Source: Bacillota bacterium (lineage in GTDB: Bacteria; Bacillota; Clostridia; Oscillospirales; Ruminococcaceae). From it: a stretch of 23,725 nucleotides of DNA. The position numbers were made by a program, and so were the translations under genes. The notes under the pieces are model-generated. The model did not search any database. It worked only from the letters and a program-made list of their open reading frames with translations, and was not told the DNA's origin. Numbering within the stretch: the first letter of the stretch is position 1; the number at the start of each line of letters is the position of its first letter. The stretch spans positions 1-23,725 of the forward strand of contig JAEYXR010000017.1 in NCBI GenBank assembly GCA_023431215.1, given 5' to 3'. Positions 14,958 through 22,490 of this stretch are shown one piece after another.

Positions 14958-14973
14958 ACTTAATCGTTTAAGT
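14958..14973. promoter_or_regulatory. LacI-type operator-like site O1 (GH94 leader)
   Basis: ACTTAATCGTTTAAGT is a 16-base dyad centred on CG with 14 of 16 symmetric positions, the typical form of a LacI-family operator. It lies 44 bases before the cellobiose phosphorylase ATG. Its core is repeated near the repressor promoter. Confidence 0.65.
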
Positions 14974-15016
14974 ATACGCATCCGGGTTTAAATCATTTTG
15001 CAAAGGAGCTCGTGCC

Positions 15017-17464
15017 ATGCAATACGGATATTTTGACGATGCTAACATGGAGTATGTCATCAGTACCCCTCAAACCCCGTTGCCCTGGATTAATTATCTG
15101 GGTAATGAAAATTTCTTTGGCTTAATTTCAAACACCGCAGGCGGTTACAGCTTTTACCGTGACGCAAAGCTGATGCGCCTGACACGTTACCGATACAACA
15201 ACTGCCCCACCGATACCGGAGGCCGCTACTATTACATCAAAGAGGACCAAAGTATTTGGAACCCGGGATGGCAGCCCACCCAAACACCTCTGGACCATTA
15301 CCGGTGCCGTCACGGCTTGGGATACACCATCATTGAGGGTGTAAAAAACAACCTCTGCGCCACCCTGGAGGCCTTTGTACCCATGGGTGACTCCTGCGAA
15401 ATCAACCGTTTGACTTTGGAAAATGCCGGTACCGCCGACAAAAGCTTTACGGTATTTTCCTGTGTGGAATTTTGCCTGTGGAACGCTGTGGATGACGCCT
15501 CAAACTTTCAGCGTAACTACAGCATCGGCGAGGTAGAGGTACAAGGCAGCGCCATCTACCACAAAACCGAATATCGGGAGCGCCGCGACCATTATGCTGT
15601 TTTTGCGGCCAATTGCCCCATTGACGGCTTTGAGACCTCTCGGGACTCCTTTTGTGGCCCGTACAGAGGCTTTGCCAACCCTGTCACAGTAGAAGATGGA
15701 AGCTGCCAAAACAGCATCGCCCACGGCTGGACACCTGTAGGCGTGCATCAAATCAACATTACACTGGCACCAGGAGAAAAACGAAGCATTATTTTTGTCC
15801 TTGGCTACATACAAAACCCCGTCGAAGACAAATGGGAAGCCCCCGGCATCATCAATAAAACCCGGGCAAAACAGCTTCTCAGCCGTTATGCCACAGACGA
15901 GCAGGTTACCGCTGCATTTTTACGGCTTGGTGTATATTGGAAAAATCTGATTTCCCGCTTTTCCGTAAAATCTCCCGACCAGAAGCTCAACCGCATGGTA
16001 AACATCTGGAACCAATACCAGTGCATGGTCACTTTTAATCTCAGCCGCAGTGCCAGTTACTTTGAAAGCGGCATGGGGCGCGGTATGGGTTTTCGGGACA
16101 GCTGCCAAGATTTGCTGGGCTTTGTACACCTGATTCCCCAGCGCGCCCGCCAGCGCATCTTAGATATTGCTGCCACCCAGTTTGAGGATGGCAGCGCCTA
16201 CCACCAATACCAGCCTCTGACCAAAAAGGGCAATTTAGACGTGGGAAGTGGCTTTAACGACGACCCCTTGTGGCTGATTGCAGGCACCTCTGCGTACCTT
16301 AAGGAAACAGGAGATTTCAGCATTTTAAATGAATCTGTGCCCTTTGATAACGACGAAAACAGTGCGCAGCCCCTGCTGGAACACCTGCGCCGCAGCCTTT
16401 TGTACATTACCACCCACCTGGGGCCTCACGGCTTGCCTCTTATCGGCAGGGCAGACTGGAACGATTGTCTCAACCTCAACTGTTTCTCTAAGGAACCGGG
16501 TGAAAGCTTTCAAACCTGCGCCAATTTTGAAAGCGGCAAGGCAGAAAGTATTTTTATTGCCGGCATGTATGTAAAATATGGCAAAGAGTATGCCGACATT
16601 TGTGAGGCTCTGGGACTGACAAAAGAGGCTGAAGACGTGCGGGCTGACGTGGCCAAAATGGCCGATGCCGTATTGACAGCAGGTTGGGATGGCGCATGGT
16701 TTAGGCGTGCCTATGATGCCTTTGAGCAGCCCGTGGGCAGCCGCCTGTGTGACGAAGGCCAAATTTACATTGAACCCCAGGGTATGTGTGTTATGGCAGA
16801 AATCGGCGTAGAAAACGGATACGCACACCAGGCGCTGCAAAGCGTACAGCATCGTCTGGAGACAAAATATGGCATTGTAATGCTGCAGCCTGCCTACACC
16901 ACCTATCGCCTCAATTTAGGCGAAATCAGTTCCTATCCCCCGGGCTATAAGGAAAATGCTGGCATCTTTTGCCACAACAACCCCTGGATCTCCTGCGCTG
17001 AAACAGTTCTTGGGCACGGCGACCGTGCCTTTGAGGTTTACCGCAAGACCTGCCCTGCTTATCTGGAGGAAATCAGCGACATTCACCGCACCGAGCCTTA
17101 TGTATACAGCCAGATGATAGCTGGAAAGGATGCCGACACCTTTGGCGAAGCCAAAAACAGCTGGCTTACCGGCACCGCCGCCTGGACCTTTGCCAATGTT
17201 ACCCAGTACATTTTAGGCATAAAACCCACCTTGCAGGGCCTTTGTATCGACCCCTGTATCCCCGGAGATTTTACCGGCTTCACTGTAAGCCGCCGCTATC
17301 GTGAAGCAGTGTACCATATTACTGTAGACAACAGTGCGGGCGTGCAGAAGGGTGTTGTAGCTATCAGCGCAAACGGTATTCCCCTGGCAGGTAACCTTTT
17401 GCCGGTTGCACAACCCGGAAGCACCGTCAACGTTATTGTCACCATGGGCAGCGTGGAGGGATAG
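15017..17464 (+). CDS. Cellobiose phosphorylase (GH94)
   Basis: This 815-residue cytoplasmic enzyme should convert cellobiose and phosphate to glucose 1-phosphate and glucose, saving one ATP per disaccharide. The N-terminus (YGYFDDANMEYVISTPQTPLPW, INYLGNENFFGLISNTAGGYSFYRDA, RLTRYRYNN) follows closely the start of characterised cellobiose phosphorylases of about 810-820 residues. The fold is a beta-sandwich (to about 270), linker helices, an (alpha/alpha)6 barrel (about 320-740) and a C-terminal beta sheet. The RADWND box lies at 478-483; its last Asp should be the general acid. There is no signal peptide. ATG is preceded by AAAGGAG at 8 bases. Chitobiose or cellodextrin phosphorylase are alternatives within GH94, but overall similarity and length favour cellobiose. 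An operator-like site lies in its leader. Confidence 0.92.
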   Translation: MQYGYFDDANMEYVISTPQTPLPWINYLGNENFFGLISNTAGGYSFYRDAKLMRLTRYRYNNCPTDTGGRYYYIKEDQSIWNPGWQPTQTPLDHYRCRHGLGYTIIEGVKNNLCATLEAFVPMGDSCEINRLTLENAGTADKSFTVFSCVEFCLWNAVDDASNFQRNYSIGEVEVQGSAIYHKTEYRERRDHYAVFAANCPIDGFETSRDSFCGPYRGFANPVTVEDGSCQNSIAHGWTPVGVHQINITLAPGEKRSIIFVLGYIQNPVEDKWEAPGIINKTRAKQLLSRYATDEQVTAAFLRLGVYWKNLISRFSVKSPDQKLNRMVNIWNQYQCMVTFNLSRSASYFESGMGRGMGFRDSCQDLLGFVHLIPQRARQRILDIAATQFEDGSAYHQYQPLTKKGNLDVGSGFNDDPLWLIAGTSAYLKETGDFSILNESVPFDNDENSAQPLLEHLRRSLLYITTHLGPHGLPLIGRADWNDCLNLNCFSKEPGESFQTCANFESGKAESIFIAGMYVKYGKEYADICEALGLTKEAEDVRADVAKMADAVLTAGWDGAWFRRAYDAFEQPVGSRLCDEGQIYIEPQGMCVMAEIGVENGYAHQALQSVQHRLETKYGIVMLQPAYTTYRLNLGEISSYPPGYKENAGIFCHNNPWISCAETVLGHGDRAFEVYRKTCPAYLEEISDIHRTEPYVYSQMIAGKDADTFGEAKNSWLTGTAAWTFANVTQYILGIKPTLQGLCIDPCIPGDFTGFTVSRRYREAVYHITVDNSAGVQKGVVAISANGIPLAGNLLPVAQPGSTVNVIVTMGSVEG

Positions 17465-17467
17465 AGT

Positions 17468-18829
17468 ATGAGCTTTCCTGATGATTTTATCTGGGGGGTG
17501 GCATCGGCTGCCTACCAAATAGAGGGGGGCGCAGCAGACGGCGGCAGAGGCCCTTCCATTTGGGACACCTTTAGCCACACGCCCGGCAAAACCTTTGACG
17601 GCCACACAGGAGATATGGCCTGTGATGGATATCATCGCTACCCACAGGATATTGCCCTCATGGCTTCCTTGGGTATCCGCCATTACCGCTTCAGCCTAAG
17701 CTGGGCCAGGCTGGACCCCCAGGGTCAGGGGGACTTTAACCAAGAGGGCTTTGCTTACTATCAGCAGGTACTGGATTGTTGCAGGCAACACGGAATTACC
17801 CCTTATGTCACCCTGTATCATTGGGATTTACCCCAAGCCCTGGAGGATCGGGGTGGCTGGCAAAGCCGTGCAACTGCACATCGCTTTGGTGTTCTTGCCC
17901 AGGCGGTGGCCCAGCGCTTTCGGGGACAGGTATCTTTCTACATGACCCTCAACGAACCTCAATGCGCCGTTATGCTGGGCTACGGCAGCGGCATCCATGC
18001 TCCGGGCAAAACGTTACCTCTAAAGCACCAGTTTACCTGTTGGCATAATCTTTTGCTGGCACACGGGCTTGCCGCCCAAGCTATTCGCAGTACCGACCCA
18101 CAAGCACTGGTGGGTGTGGCATCTACCGGGCATTTATGTTATCCTCAAAACCACACCAAGGCAGATGCAGCCGCCGCAAAGCAAATGACCTTTGCCCCGC
18201 CTAACCGGAATACCTGGAGCTTTAGCCACCATATGTTTTTAGACCCTCTATGCTTTGGCCATTACCCCAAGTGTGAGGATACGCTGCTGGAGCAGTGCAT
18301 CGCTTCTGTTTCTCGGGAGGATTTAATAACCATCCATCAGCTACCCGATTTTATCGGCCTGAACATCTATAACGGCCACGAGGTATCGTTAGACTCTGCA
18401 GGTAAACCTGAATTGCTACCCAAATACGAGGGTTTTCCGCGTACTGCTCTTAAATGGCCTATCACTCCTCAAGTGCTGGGCTTTGGTGTTGAGGTTATAT
18501 ACCAACGCTATCAGCTTCCTATTTATATTACTGAAAACGGCCTGAGCTGTAATGACAAACTTTATTTAGACGGCTGTGTCCATGACCCTGACCGCATCGA
18601 TTTTTTGCACCGTTATCTGTTAGAGTTAAAGCAAGCCGTAGAAAATGGGGTTGATGTGCGCGGATATTTTCACTGGAGCTTTACCGATAATTTTGAATGG
18701 CACAACGGCTACAACGAGCGGTTTGGGCTTGTCTATGTTGACTACCCCAGCCAGCACCGCATTTTAAAGGATAGCGCACACTGGTATGCCCACACAGCGG
18801 CACAAAACGGCAGAAATTTATCAATGTGA
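17468..18829 (+). CDS. bglA: Beta-glucosidase (GH1)
   Basis: This 453-residue cytoplasmic (beta/alpha)8 glycoside hydrolase begins with the GH1 signature FPDDFIWGVASAAYQIEGG. The acid/base Glu163 lies in TLNEP and the nucleophile Glu356 in ITENG. The subsite motif SFTDNFEWHNGYNERFGL carries the Glu-Trp pair that binds O4/O6 of an unphosphorylated glucose. 6-Phospho-beta-glucosidases have a different sequence here, which agrees with ABC rather than PTS uptake. It has no signal peptide. The ATG lies 3 bases after the GH94 stop, with GGAGG inside the end of that gene, so the two are translationally linked. It probably hydrolyses beta-glucosides that the phosphorylase cannot use. Confidence 0.95.
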   Translation: MSFPDDFIWGVASAAYQIEGGAADGGRGPSIWDTFSHTPGKTFDGHTGDMACDGYHRYPQDIALMASLGIRHYRFSLSWARLDPQGQGDFNQEGFAYYQQVLDCCRQHGITPYVTLYHWDLPQALEDRGGWQSRATAHRFGVLAQAVAQRFRGQVSFYMTLNEPQCAVMLGYGSGIHAPGKTLPLKHQFTCWHNLLLAHGLAAQAIRSTDPQALVGVASTGHLCYPQNHTKADAAAAKQMTFAPPNRNTWSFSHHMFLDPLCFGHYPKCEDTLLEQCIASVSREDLITIHQLPDFIGLNIYNGHEVSLDSAGKPELLPKYEGFPRTALKWPITPQVLGFGVEVIYQRYQLPIYITENGLSCNDKLYLDGCVHDPDRIDFLHRYLLELKQAVENGVDVRGYFHWSFTDNFEWHNGYNERFGLVYVDYPSQHRILKDSAHWYAHTAAQNGRNLSM

Positions 18830-18837
18830 TGTAGTAT

Positions 18838-18888
18838 AAAAAGACCCCAAGCATGATTGCGTTTTCATCATGGCTTGGAGTCTTTTTT
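18838..18888 (+). terminator. Intrinsic terminator of the GH94-GH1 operon
   Basis: A long hairpin (left arm AAAAAGACCCCAAGCATGAT, right arm beginning ATCATGGCTTGGAGTC, one C-A mismatch and one bulge) ends in a run of six T. It starts 8 bases after the GH1 stop codon. Confidence 0.9.
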
Positions 18889-19146
18889 GCTTTAATATTT
18901 TACCAAATGTAAATTATTTTTTTGAAAAATCGGCAATTTCAGAGTATTTTATACTATTAGTATATTTCGTTCTTTTTATTTACAATTTAGCTGAAACTTA
19001 CACATCATATCATAGTCAAAATCAGTTATGATACCAATATGGACAAGTATACCGCTAAATCTTATAATTGCATGGGCAAAATTGCTTTTTTTGTCTGCGG
19101 AGAATAGAATGTAACTTGATTAGTTTTGTAAAAGGAGGAGATTGCC
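18889..19146 (+). other. AT-rich leader before the sigma-54 activator
   Basis: With the preceding terminator this makes a gap of 317 bases without a gene. It is AT-rich and contains one good sigma-A-type promoter (19040-19068), overlapping TTGC/GCAA sequences just after the -10, and a strong ribosome site (AGGAGG at 19133-19138). No small ORF with its own ribosome site is apparent. I see no valid -24/-12 promoter in it. Confidence 0.6.
19040..19068 (+). promoter_or_regulatory. Sigma-A-type promoter for the PrpR-type activator gene
   Basis: TGGACA (19040-19045, 5 of 6 matches) and a perfect TATAAT (19063-19068) are separated by exactly 17 bases. Transcription should begin near 19075, giving a leader of about 70 bases before the ribosome site and gene. 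Confidence 0.7.
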
Positions 19147-21051
19147 ATCATTCATCTGGTATTTCTTGCCCCCTATAAAGAGCTGTGCAGCACCATTGAG
19201 CAGGTGTTTGCCGAGCGCAGCGACCATAATCAAATTACCCATGAGGTTATGGCAGACTATTTTAACAACACTTTGGAAAGTGCGCTGCACGCTGACGCCA
19301 TCATCTCCCGGGGATTTACAGCGCTTACCCTAAATCGCATGGGTATTCCTTATGCAGAGCTTAAAACCACAGGTTATGATGTTATTGCCGCAGTGGATCG
19401 CTGTTTGCGTCAGCACCCTTGTAAAAAAATAGCCATTGTGGGTGCCTTTAATATGGTATACGGTTCAGAAAGTATCCGCACCGTTTACCGTGACATTAAA
19501 ATCGTCAGCTACACTACTGAAAATGAGCTTGAGCTGGAAGCTTTGGTAAAGCAAGCCATCGACGAGGGTGCCGAGGCTTTGGTGGGCGGCTGTTCCACCG
19601 TTGCCCTTGCTACTAAGCTTGGTGTGCCCGGCGCTATTATAGAATCAGGCAAAGAAGCCATTAACAATGCCATTGAAGATGCCATTAAAACGGTAAATAT
19701 TGCCCGCCGTGAGCAGCAGAAAAGCAGCCAGATAGCCAATATTATGAACTATTCCTTTCAGGGTATCTTATCTACCGACCCTGAGGGTATGATTACACTG
19801 GCCAACCGCTCCAGCCTGTCGTTGTTGGACCCCAATGGAGACGGACTTTTGGGCAAACAAATCAGCGGCTATTTTCCTGCCATTCGTTTTAGAGATGTCA
19901 TAGACAAGGGCGAAAAAATTTTATCGGAGATGCACCGCGTAGGCAATGTCTCCTTACTGGTGAACTGTGTCCCCATTGAGGATATGGAACGGAGCGCCGG
20001 ATGTGTTCTCACCTTTCAAAACATCACTCAAATTCAGGAGGACGAGGGAAAAATCCGCAAACGCATTTATAAAAAGGGGTTTGTGGCCAAATATTCTTTT
20101 GAAAACATTCGCTGCGCCGACCCGGCAACCCATGAAGTCATTCGCATTGCCACCCATTTTTCCAAATCCGATTCCAACCTGCTGATTTTGGGAGAAACCG
20201 GTGTTGGCAAAGAGTTGTTTGCACAGTCGGTTCATAGTGCCAGCCGCCGCAGAAGCGAGCCTTTTGTGGCTATCAACTGCGCCGCCCTGCCGGAGGAACT
20301 GTTGGAAAGTGAATTGTTCGGTTATGTGGAGGGTGCTTTTACAGGTGCTGTCAAGGGCGGTAAAATGGGTCTTTTTGAAATTGCCCACCGCGGCACCATC
20401 TTTTTGGATGAAATCGGTGATATCTCTGCCAGATTGCAGGGACGGCTGCTTCGCGTACTTCAAGAGAGAGAAATCATCCGTCTTGGGCATGATACAGTTA
20501 TCCCCATTGACGTACGGGTAATTGCCGCCACCAATAAAGATTTGCAGGAGGAGGTACGTCTTGGCCATTTTCGCCAGGATCTGCTTTACCGCCTGGATGT
20601 GCTGAGGCTGTGTATCCCCCCCATGCGGCAGCGGCGTGCCGATATTCCCTGCCTCATCGACTACTTTATTGGAAGAGAGCGTCAAAAAACCGGTTGTTCT
20701 CTGGAACGCCTTGAGCCTGCTGCAATGGAGATTGCATCCCTGTATGACTGGCCGGGTAACGTCCGTGAGATTCACAATTTTTGCGAACGTATTTGTGTAC
20801 TTTGTACCAAAGCCTCAGCATCTGCAACCGAGGTAGCCAATGCACTGGGCATTCAACAATCCTCCCCTGTCCAAAAACAGTCTGCCCTAACACCCGAGGG
20901 CGGAGCTAACCATGCTCTTGCACAAACCGAACGGGAACTGATTCTTCAAACATTGCAGCTTTGCGGCAATAATCGCAAAAAAGCCTCAGCAGCTTTAAAG
21001 ATGGACCCAAGCACTTTATGGCGTAAAATGAAAAAATATGGATTGCTGTAA
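19147..21051 (+). CDS. PrpR-type sigma-54-dependent transcriptional activator
   Basis: This regulator of about 634 residues has four parts: an N-terminal PrpR_N sensor domain (about 1-190, with GAFNMVYGSESI and VGGCSTVALATKLGVPG), a PAS domain (about 195-290), a sigma-54-interacting AAA+ domain and a C-terminal Fis-type helix-turn-helix (about 590-632). The AAA+ domain shows Walker A GETGVGKE, the sigma-54 contact loop GAFTGA, Walker B GTIFLDEIGD, DLLYRLDVL and WPGNVRE. It should open the sigma-54 promoter before tctC in response to a small-molecule signal. AGGAGG at 19133-19138 points to initiation at ATC 19147 (8 bases) or ATT 19150; translation from there gives IHLVFLAPYKEL, the expected first strand of PrpR_N. 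The first canonical start, GTG 19204, lacks a ribosome site and removes that strand. Confidence 0.9.
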   Translation: MIHLVFLAPYKELCSTIEQVFAERSDHNQITHEVMADYFNNTLESALHADAIISRGFTALTLNRMGIPYAELKTTGYDVIAAVDRCLRQHPCKKIAIVGAFNMVYGSESIRTVYRDIKIVSYTTENELELEALVKQAIDEGAEALVGGCSTVALATKLGVPGAIIESGKEAINNAIEDAIKTVNIARREQQKSSQIANIMNYSFQGILSTDPEGMITLANRSSLSLLDPNGDGLLGKQISGYFPAIRFRDVIDKGEKILSEMHRVGNVSLLVNCVPIEDMERSAGCVLTFQNITQIQEDEGKIRKRIYKKGFVAKYSFENIRCADPATHEVIRIATHFSKSDSNLLILGETGVGKELFAQSVHSASRRRSEPFVAINCAALPEELLESELFGYVEGAFTGAVKGGKMGLFEIAHRGTIFLDEIGDISARLQGRLLRVLQEREIIRLGHDTVIPIDVRVIAATNKDLQEEVRLGHFRQDLLYRLDVLRLCIPPMRQRRADIPCLIDYFIGRERQKTGCSLERLEPAAMEIASLYDWPGNVREIHNFCERICVLCTKASASATEVANALGIQQSSPVQKQSALTPEGGANHALAQTERELILQTLQLCGNNRKKASAALKMDPSTLWRKMKKYGLL

Positions 21052-21103
21052 CCTTTACCAGGGCTTTTAACACTATGATTTAAGCAACATATGGTATAAA
21101 AAG

Positions 21104-21134
21104 TCGCCAGAGCTTTGATATAACGCTCTGGCGA
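21104..21134. terminator. Terminator-like inverted repeat after the activator gene
   Basis: A perfect 10-bp repeat TCGCCAGAGC / GCTCTGGCGA with an 11-base spacer. On the plus strand no T-run follows; on the minus strand CTTTTT follows. It may end activator transcription inefficiently, act on antisense transcripts, or be a protein site. Confidence 0.45.
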
Positions 21135-21136
21135 TA

Positions 21137-21182
21137 TTGCATTATTGCAATTTCAATTGCAATAAGTATTTTATTATTGCAA
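21137..21182 (+). promoter_or_regulatory. Candidate upstream activator site: TTGCA repeat cluster
   Basis: Four TTGCA copies start at 21137, 21145, 21157 and 21177. Copies one, three and four are 20 bases apart, close to two helical turns. Copies two and three form a perfect 10-bp dyad, TTATTGCAAT/ATTGCAATAA with a 4-base spacer (21142-21165). The cluster lies about 130-175 bases upstream of the -24 element, in the usual range for a sigma-54 enhancer. Confidence 0.55.
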
Positions 21183-21312
21183 GGAACGAGGTGCAGGAAT
21201 ACATTTCATTTTAATATCAATTCCTAAAGTATTGTAACATTCGTCAATTACAAAGCCAGCCAACTATGAAGCTTTGACAAAAAACAGCCCGGTTTGCCAT
21301 TAACACACAAAA

Positions 21313-21328
21313 TGGCACGGCATTTGCT
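21313..21328 (+). promoter_or_regulatory. Sigma-54 (-24/-12) promoter for the TTT transporter operon
   Basis: TGGCACG-N4-TTGCT matches the sigma-54 consensus, with the invariant GG (21314-21315) and GC (21326-21327) exactly 10 bases apart. Transcription should start near 21339, about 50 bases before the tctC ATG. The gene just upstream encodes a GAFTGA-containing activator, which supports the call. Confidence 0.85.
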
Positions 21329-21391
21329 TATTATATAGGCAACAAGGGTAAAACCCAAAGCTCATACAACAAGATAAGGAGTGTTTCATTT

Positions 21392-22411
21392 ATGTCTATC
21401 CGTCGTATTGTATCTGCATCTCTGGCTGCATTGCTTTCACTTTCTATGGTAGCCTGTTCTTCCGGTTCTTCCTCTTCTTCCAGCTCCGCACCTTCCTCCA
21501 ACGGTTCTTCTGCTGCAACAGGTTCCAACTTCCCCAATAAGGTTGTTGAAATCATTGTTCCCTTTGGAGCAGGCGGCGGCGCCGATATCTCCGTCCGCAC
21601 TCTTGCCAAGTATGCTGAAGAAGCACTGGGCCAGAAGATTGTTATCCAGAACGTTACCGGCGGCAGCGGCACCGTGGGCCTTACCCAGCTGGCAGGTGCA
21701 ACCCCCGACGGCTACAAAATTGGTTACTTTGCAAGCACCAACTCCAACGACAGCCTGCTGTTTGAGGGTATTAAGTATAACGAAGAGTCTTTTGTTCCCA
21801 TCATGGAGTACTCTGCTGACCCCCATATCATTGTTGCCAGCAAAAAGTCCGGCATCACCACCATGGAAGAGCTTGTTGCCAAGGCAAAAGAAAAGCCCGG
21901 CTCTCTGACCTTCTCCCTGGGCGGCGCATGGACAAGCCATGACTTCCTGCGTATCTCTTTGGAGCAGACTGCAGGCGTTCAGTTTAAGCGTATGGTATAC
22001 CAGAGCGGTTCTGAAGCTATCACCTCTGTTGCCAGCGGCGACTGCGACATTGCTGTCCCCTTTGTTTCCGAAGCTATCCCCCAGATTGAAGCAGGCAACG
22101 TTGTCCCCATTGCAATCACCAGTGGTGAGCGTTTTGATGTTGTAAAAGACATTCCCACCATCAAAGAGCAGGGCATGGATTTCACCCACACCATGTGGCG
22201 TGCACTGGTTGCTCCTGCCGGCACTCCTCAGGAAGTAATTGACGTTTTGGCTGCTGCTTTCAAAGCTGCTTGGGAAAACCCCGAGTATCAGGCTGAGGCA
22301 AAAGCTGCCGGCGTTATGACCGAGTTCCGTATGGGTGAAGATTTGAACAAGTTCTATTTGGAAAACCACGCATCCTATAAGAAAATGATAGAAGAAGGCG
22401 GCGTGAAGTAA
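21392..22411 (+). CDS. tctC: TctC/Bug-family solute-binding lipoprotein of tripartite tricarboxylate transporter
   Basis: This 339-residue extracellular binding protein carries a lipoprotein signal (MSIRRIVSASLAALLSLSMVAC, Cys22 lipidated), a long Ser-rich tether (about 23-48), and a Bug fold beginning FPNKVVEIIVPFGAGGGADISVR. The conserved GxGGGxD loop and the VTGGSGTVGLTQLAGATPDGY block bind the carboxylate of the ligand in the family. Later blocks HDFLRISLEQTAGVQFKRMVYQSGSEAI and PTIKEQGMDF are typical. The ligand cannot be read from sequence; tri- or dicarboxylates and other organic acids are known for the family. It is the first gene after the sigma-54 promoter. It is rich in TCT, GTT and CCC codons compared with its neighbours, which may reflect high expression. 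Confidence 0.93.
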   Translation: MSIRRIVSASLAALLSLSMVACSSGSSSSSSSAPSSNGSSAATGSNFPNKVVEIIVPFGAGGGADISVRTLAKYAEEALGQKIVIQNVTGGSGTVGLTQLAGATPDGYKIGYFASTNSNDSLLFEGIKYNEESFVPIMEYSADPHIIVASKKSGITTMEELVAKAKEKPGSLTFSLGGAWTSHDFLRISLEQTAGVQFKRMVYQSGSEAITSVASGDCDIAVPFVSEAIPQIEAGNVVPIAITSGERFDVVKDIPTIKEQGMDFTHTMWRALVAPAGTPQEVIDVLAAAFKAAWENPEYQAEAKAAGVMTEFRMGEDLNKFYLENHASYKKMIEEGGVK

Positions 22412-22431
22412 GCACCGCTATCCATAACAAC

Positions 22432-22463
22432 GGGACGCGGCACAAAACAACAGGCCGCGTCCC
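22432..22463 (+). repeat. Intercistronic hairpin between tctC and tctB
   Basis: A perfect 10-bp stem, GGGACGCGGC/GCCGCGTCCC with a 12-base loop, begins 20 bases after the tctC stop and is followed by ATTTTATG, too short a T-run for a strong terminator. It probably reduces read-through or protects the tctC mRNA end, giving excess binding protein. Confidence 0.8.
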
Positions 22464-22490
22464 ATTTTATGTGCCATTGGAGGGTAAATT

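Larger units (their letters stand above)
14517..15016. promoter_or_regulatory. Divergent regulatory region between lacI-type gene and GH94 gene
   Basis: This 500-base AT-rich gap contains no ORF with a ribosome site. It holds a good minus-strand promoter for the repressor (14616-14644), three related LacI-type operator sequences (14540-14552, 14596-14608, 14958-14973) and a cre-like sequence (14757-14770). The plus-strand promoter is less clear. TTGCAA (14889-14894) with a 17-base spacer to TATCTT (14912-14917) is one candidate and would put the last operator just downstream of the start site. The middle (about 14650-14880) shows nothing else I can name. Confidence 0.7.
21052..21391 (+). promoter_or_regulatory. 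Control region between activator gene and tctC
   Basis: This 340-base gap holds, in order, a 10-bp inverted repeat (21104-21134), a cluster of four TTGCA repeats including a perfect dyad (21137-21182), an AT-rich stretch of about 130 bases that could bend, a sigma-54 promoter (21313-21328) and the tctC ribosome site (AAGGAG near 21376). No ORF is apparent. The arrangement is that of an enhancer-dependent promoter. Confidence 0.7.

Noticed and set aside
19068..19085. GGGCAAAATTGC as a sigma-54 promoter for the activator
   Set aside because: The GG to GC spacing is 8 bases, not 10, and the -24 element lacks the CAC. A sigma-A promoter just upstream explains transcription better.
19142..19333. 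TTG-started frame directly after the AGGAGG before the activator
   Set aside because: The spacing is only 3 bases, the frame is +1 relative to PrpR_N, and the product is short with no family features.
19954..20775. 273-residue open frame on the minus strand
   Set aside because: It is antisense to the AAA+ domain of the sigma-54 activator, whose motifs are intact. Its composition shows no domain.
21437..22369. 310-residue Gly/Asn-rich open frame on the minus strand
   Set aside because: It is antisense to tctC. The low-complexity composition mirrors biased tctC codons and there is no start signal.
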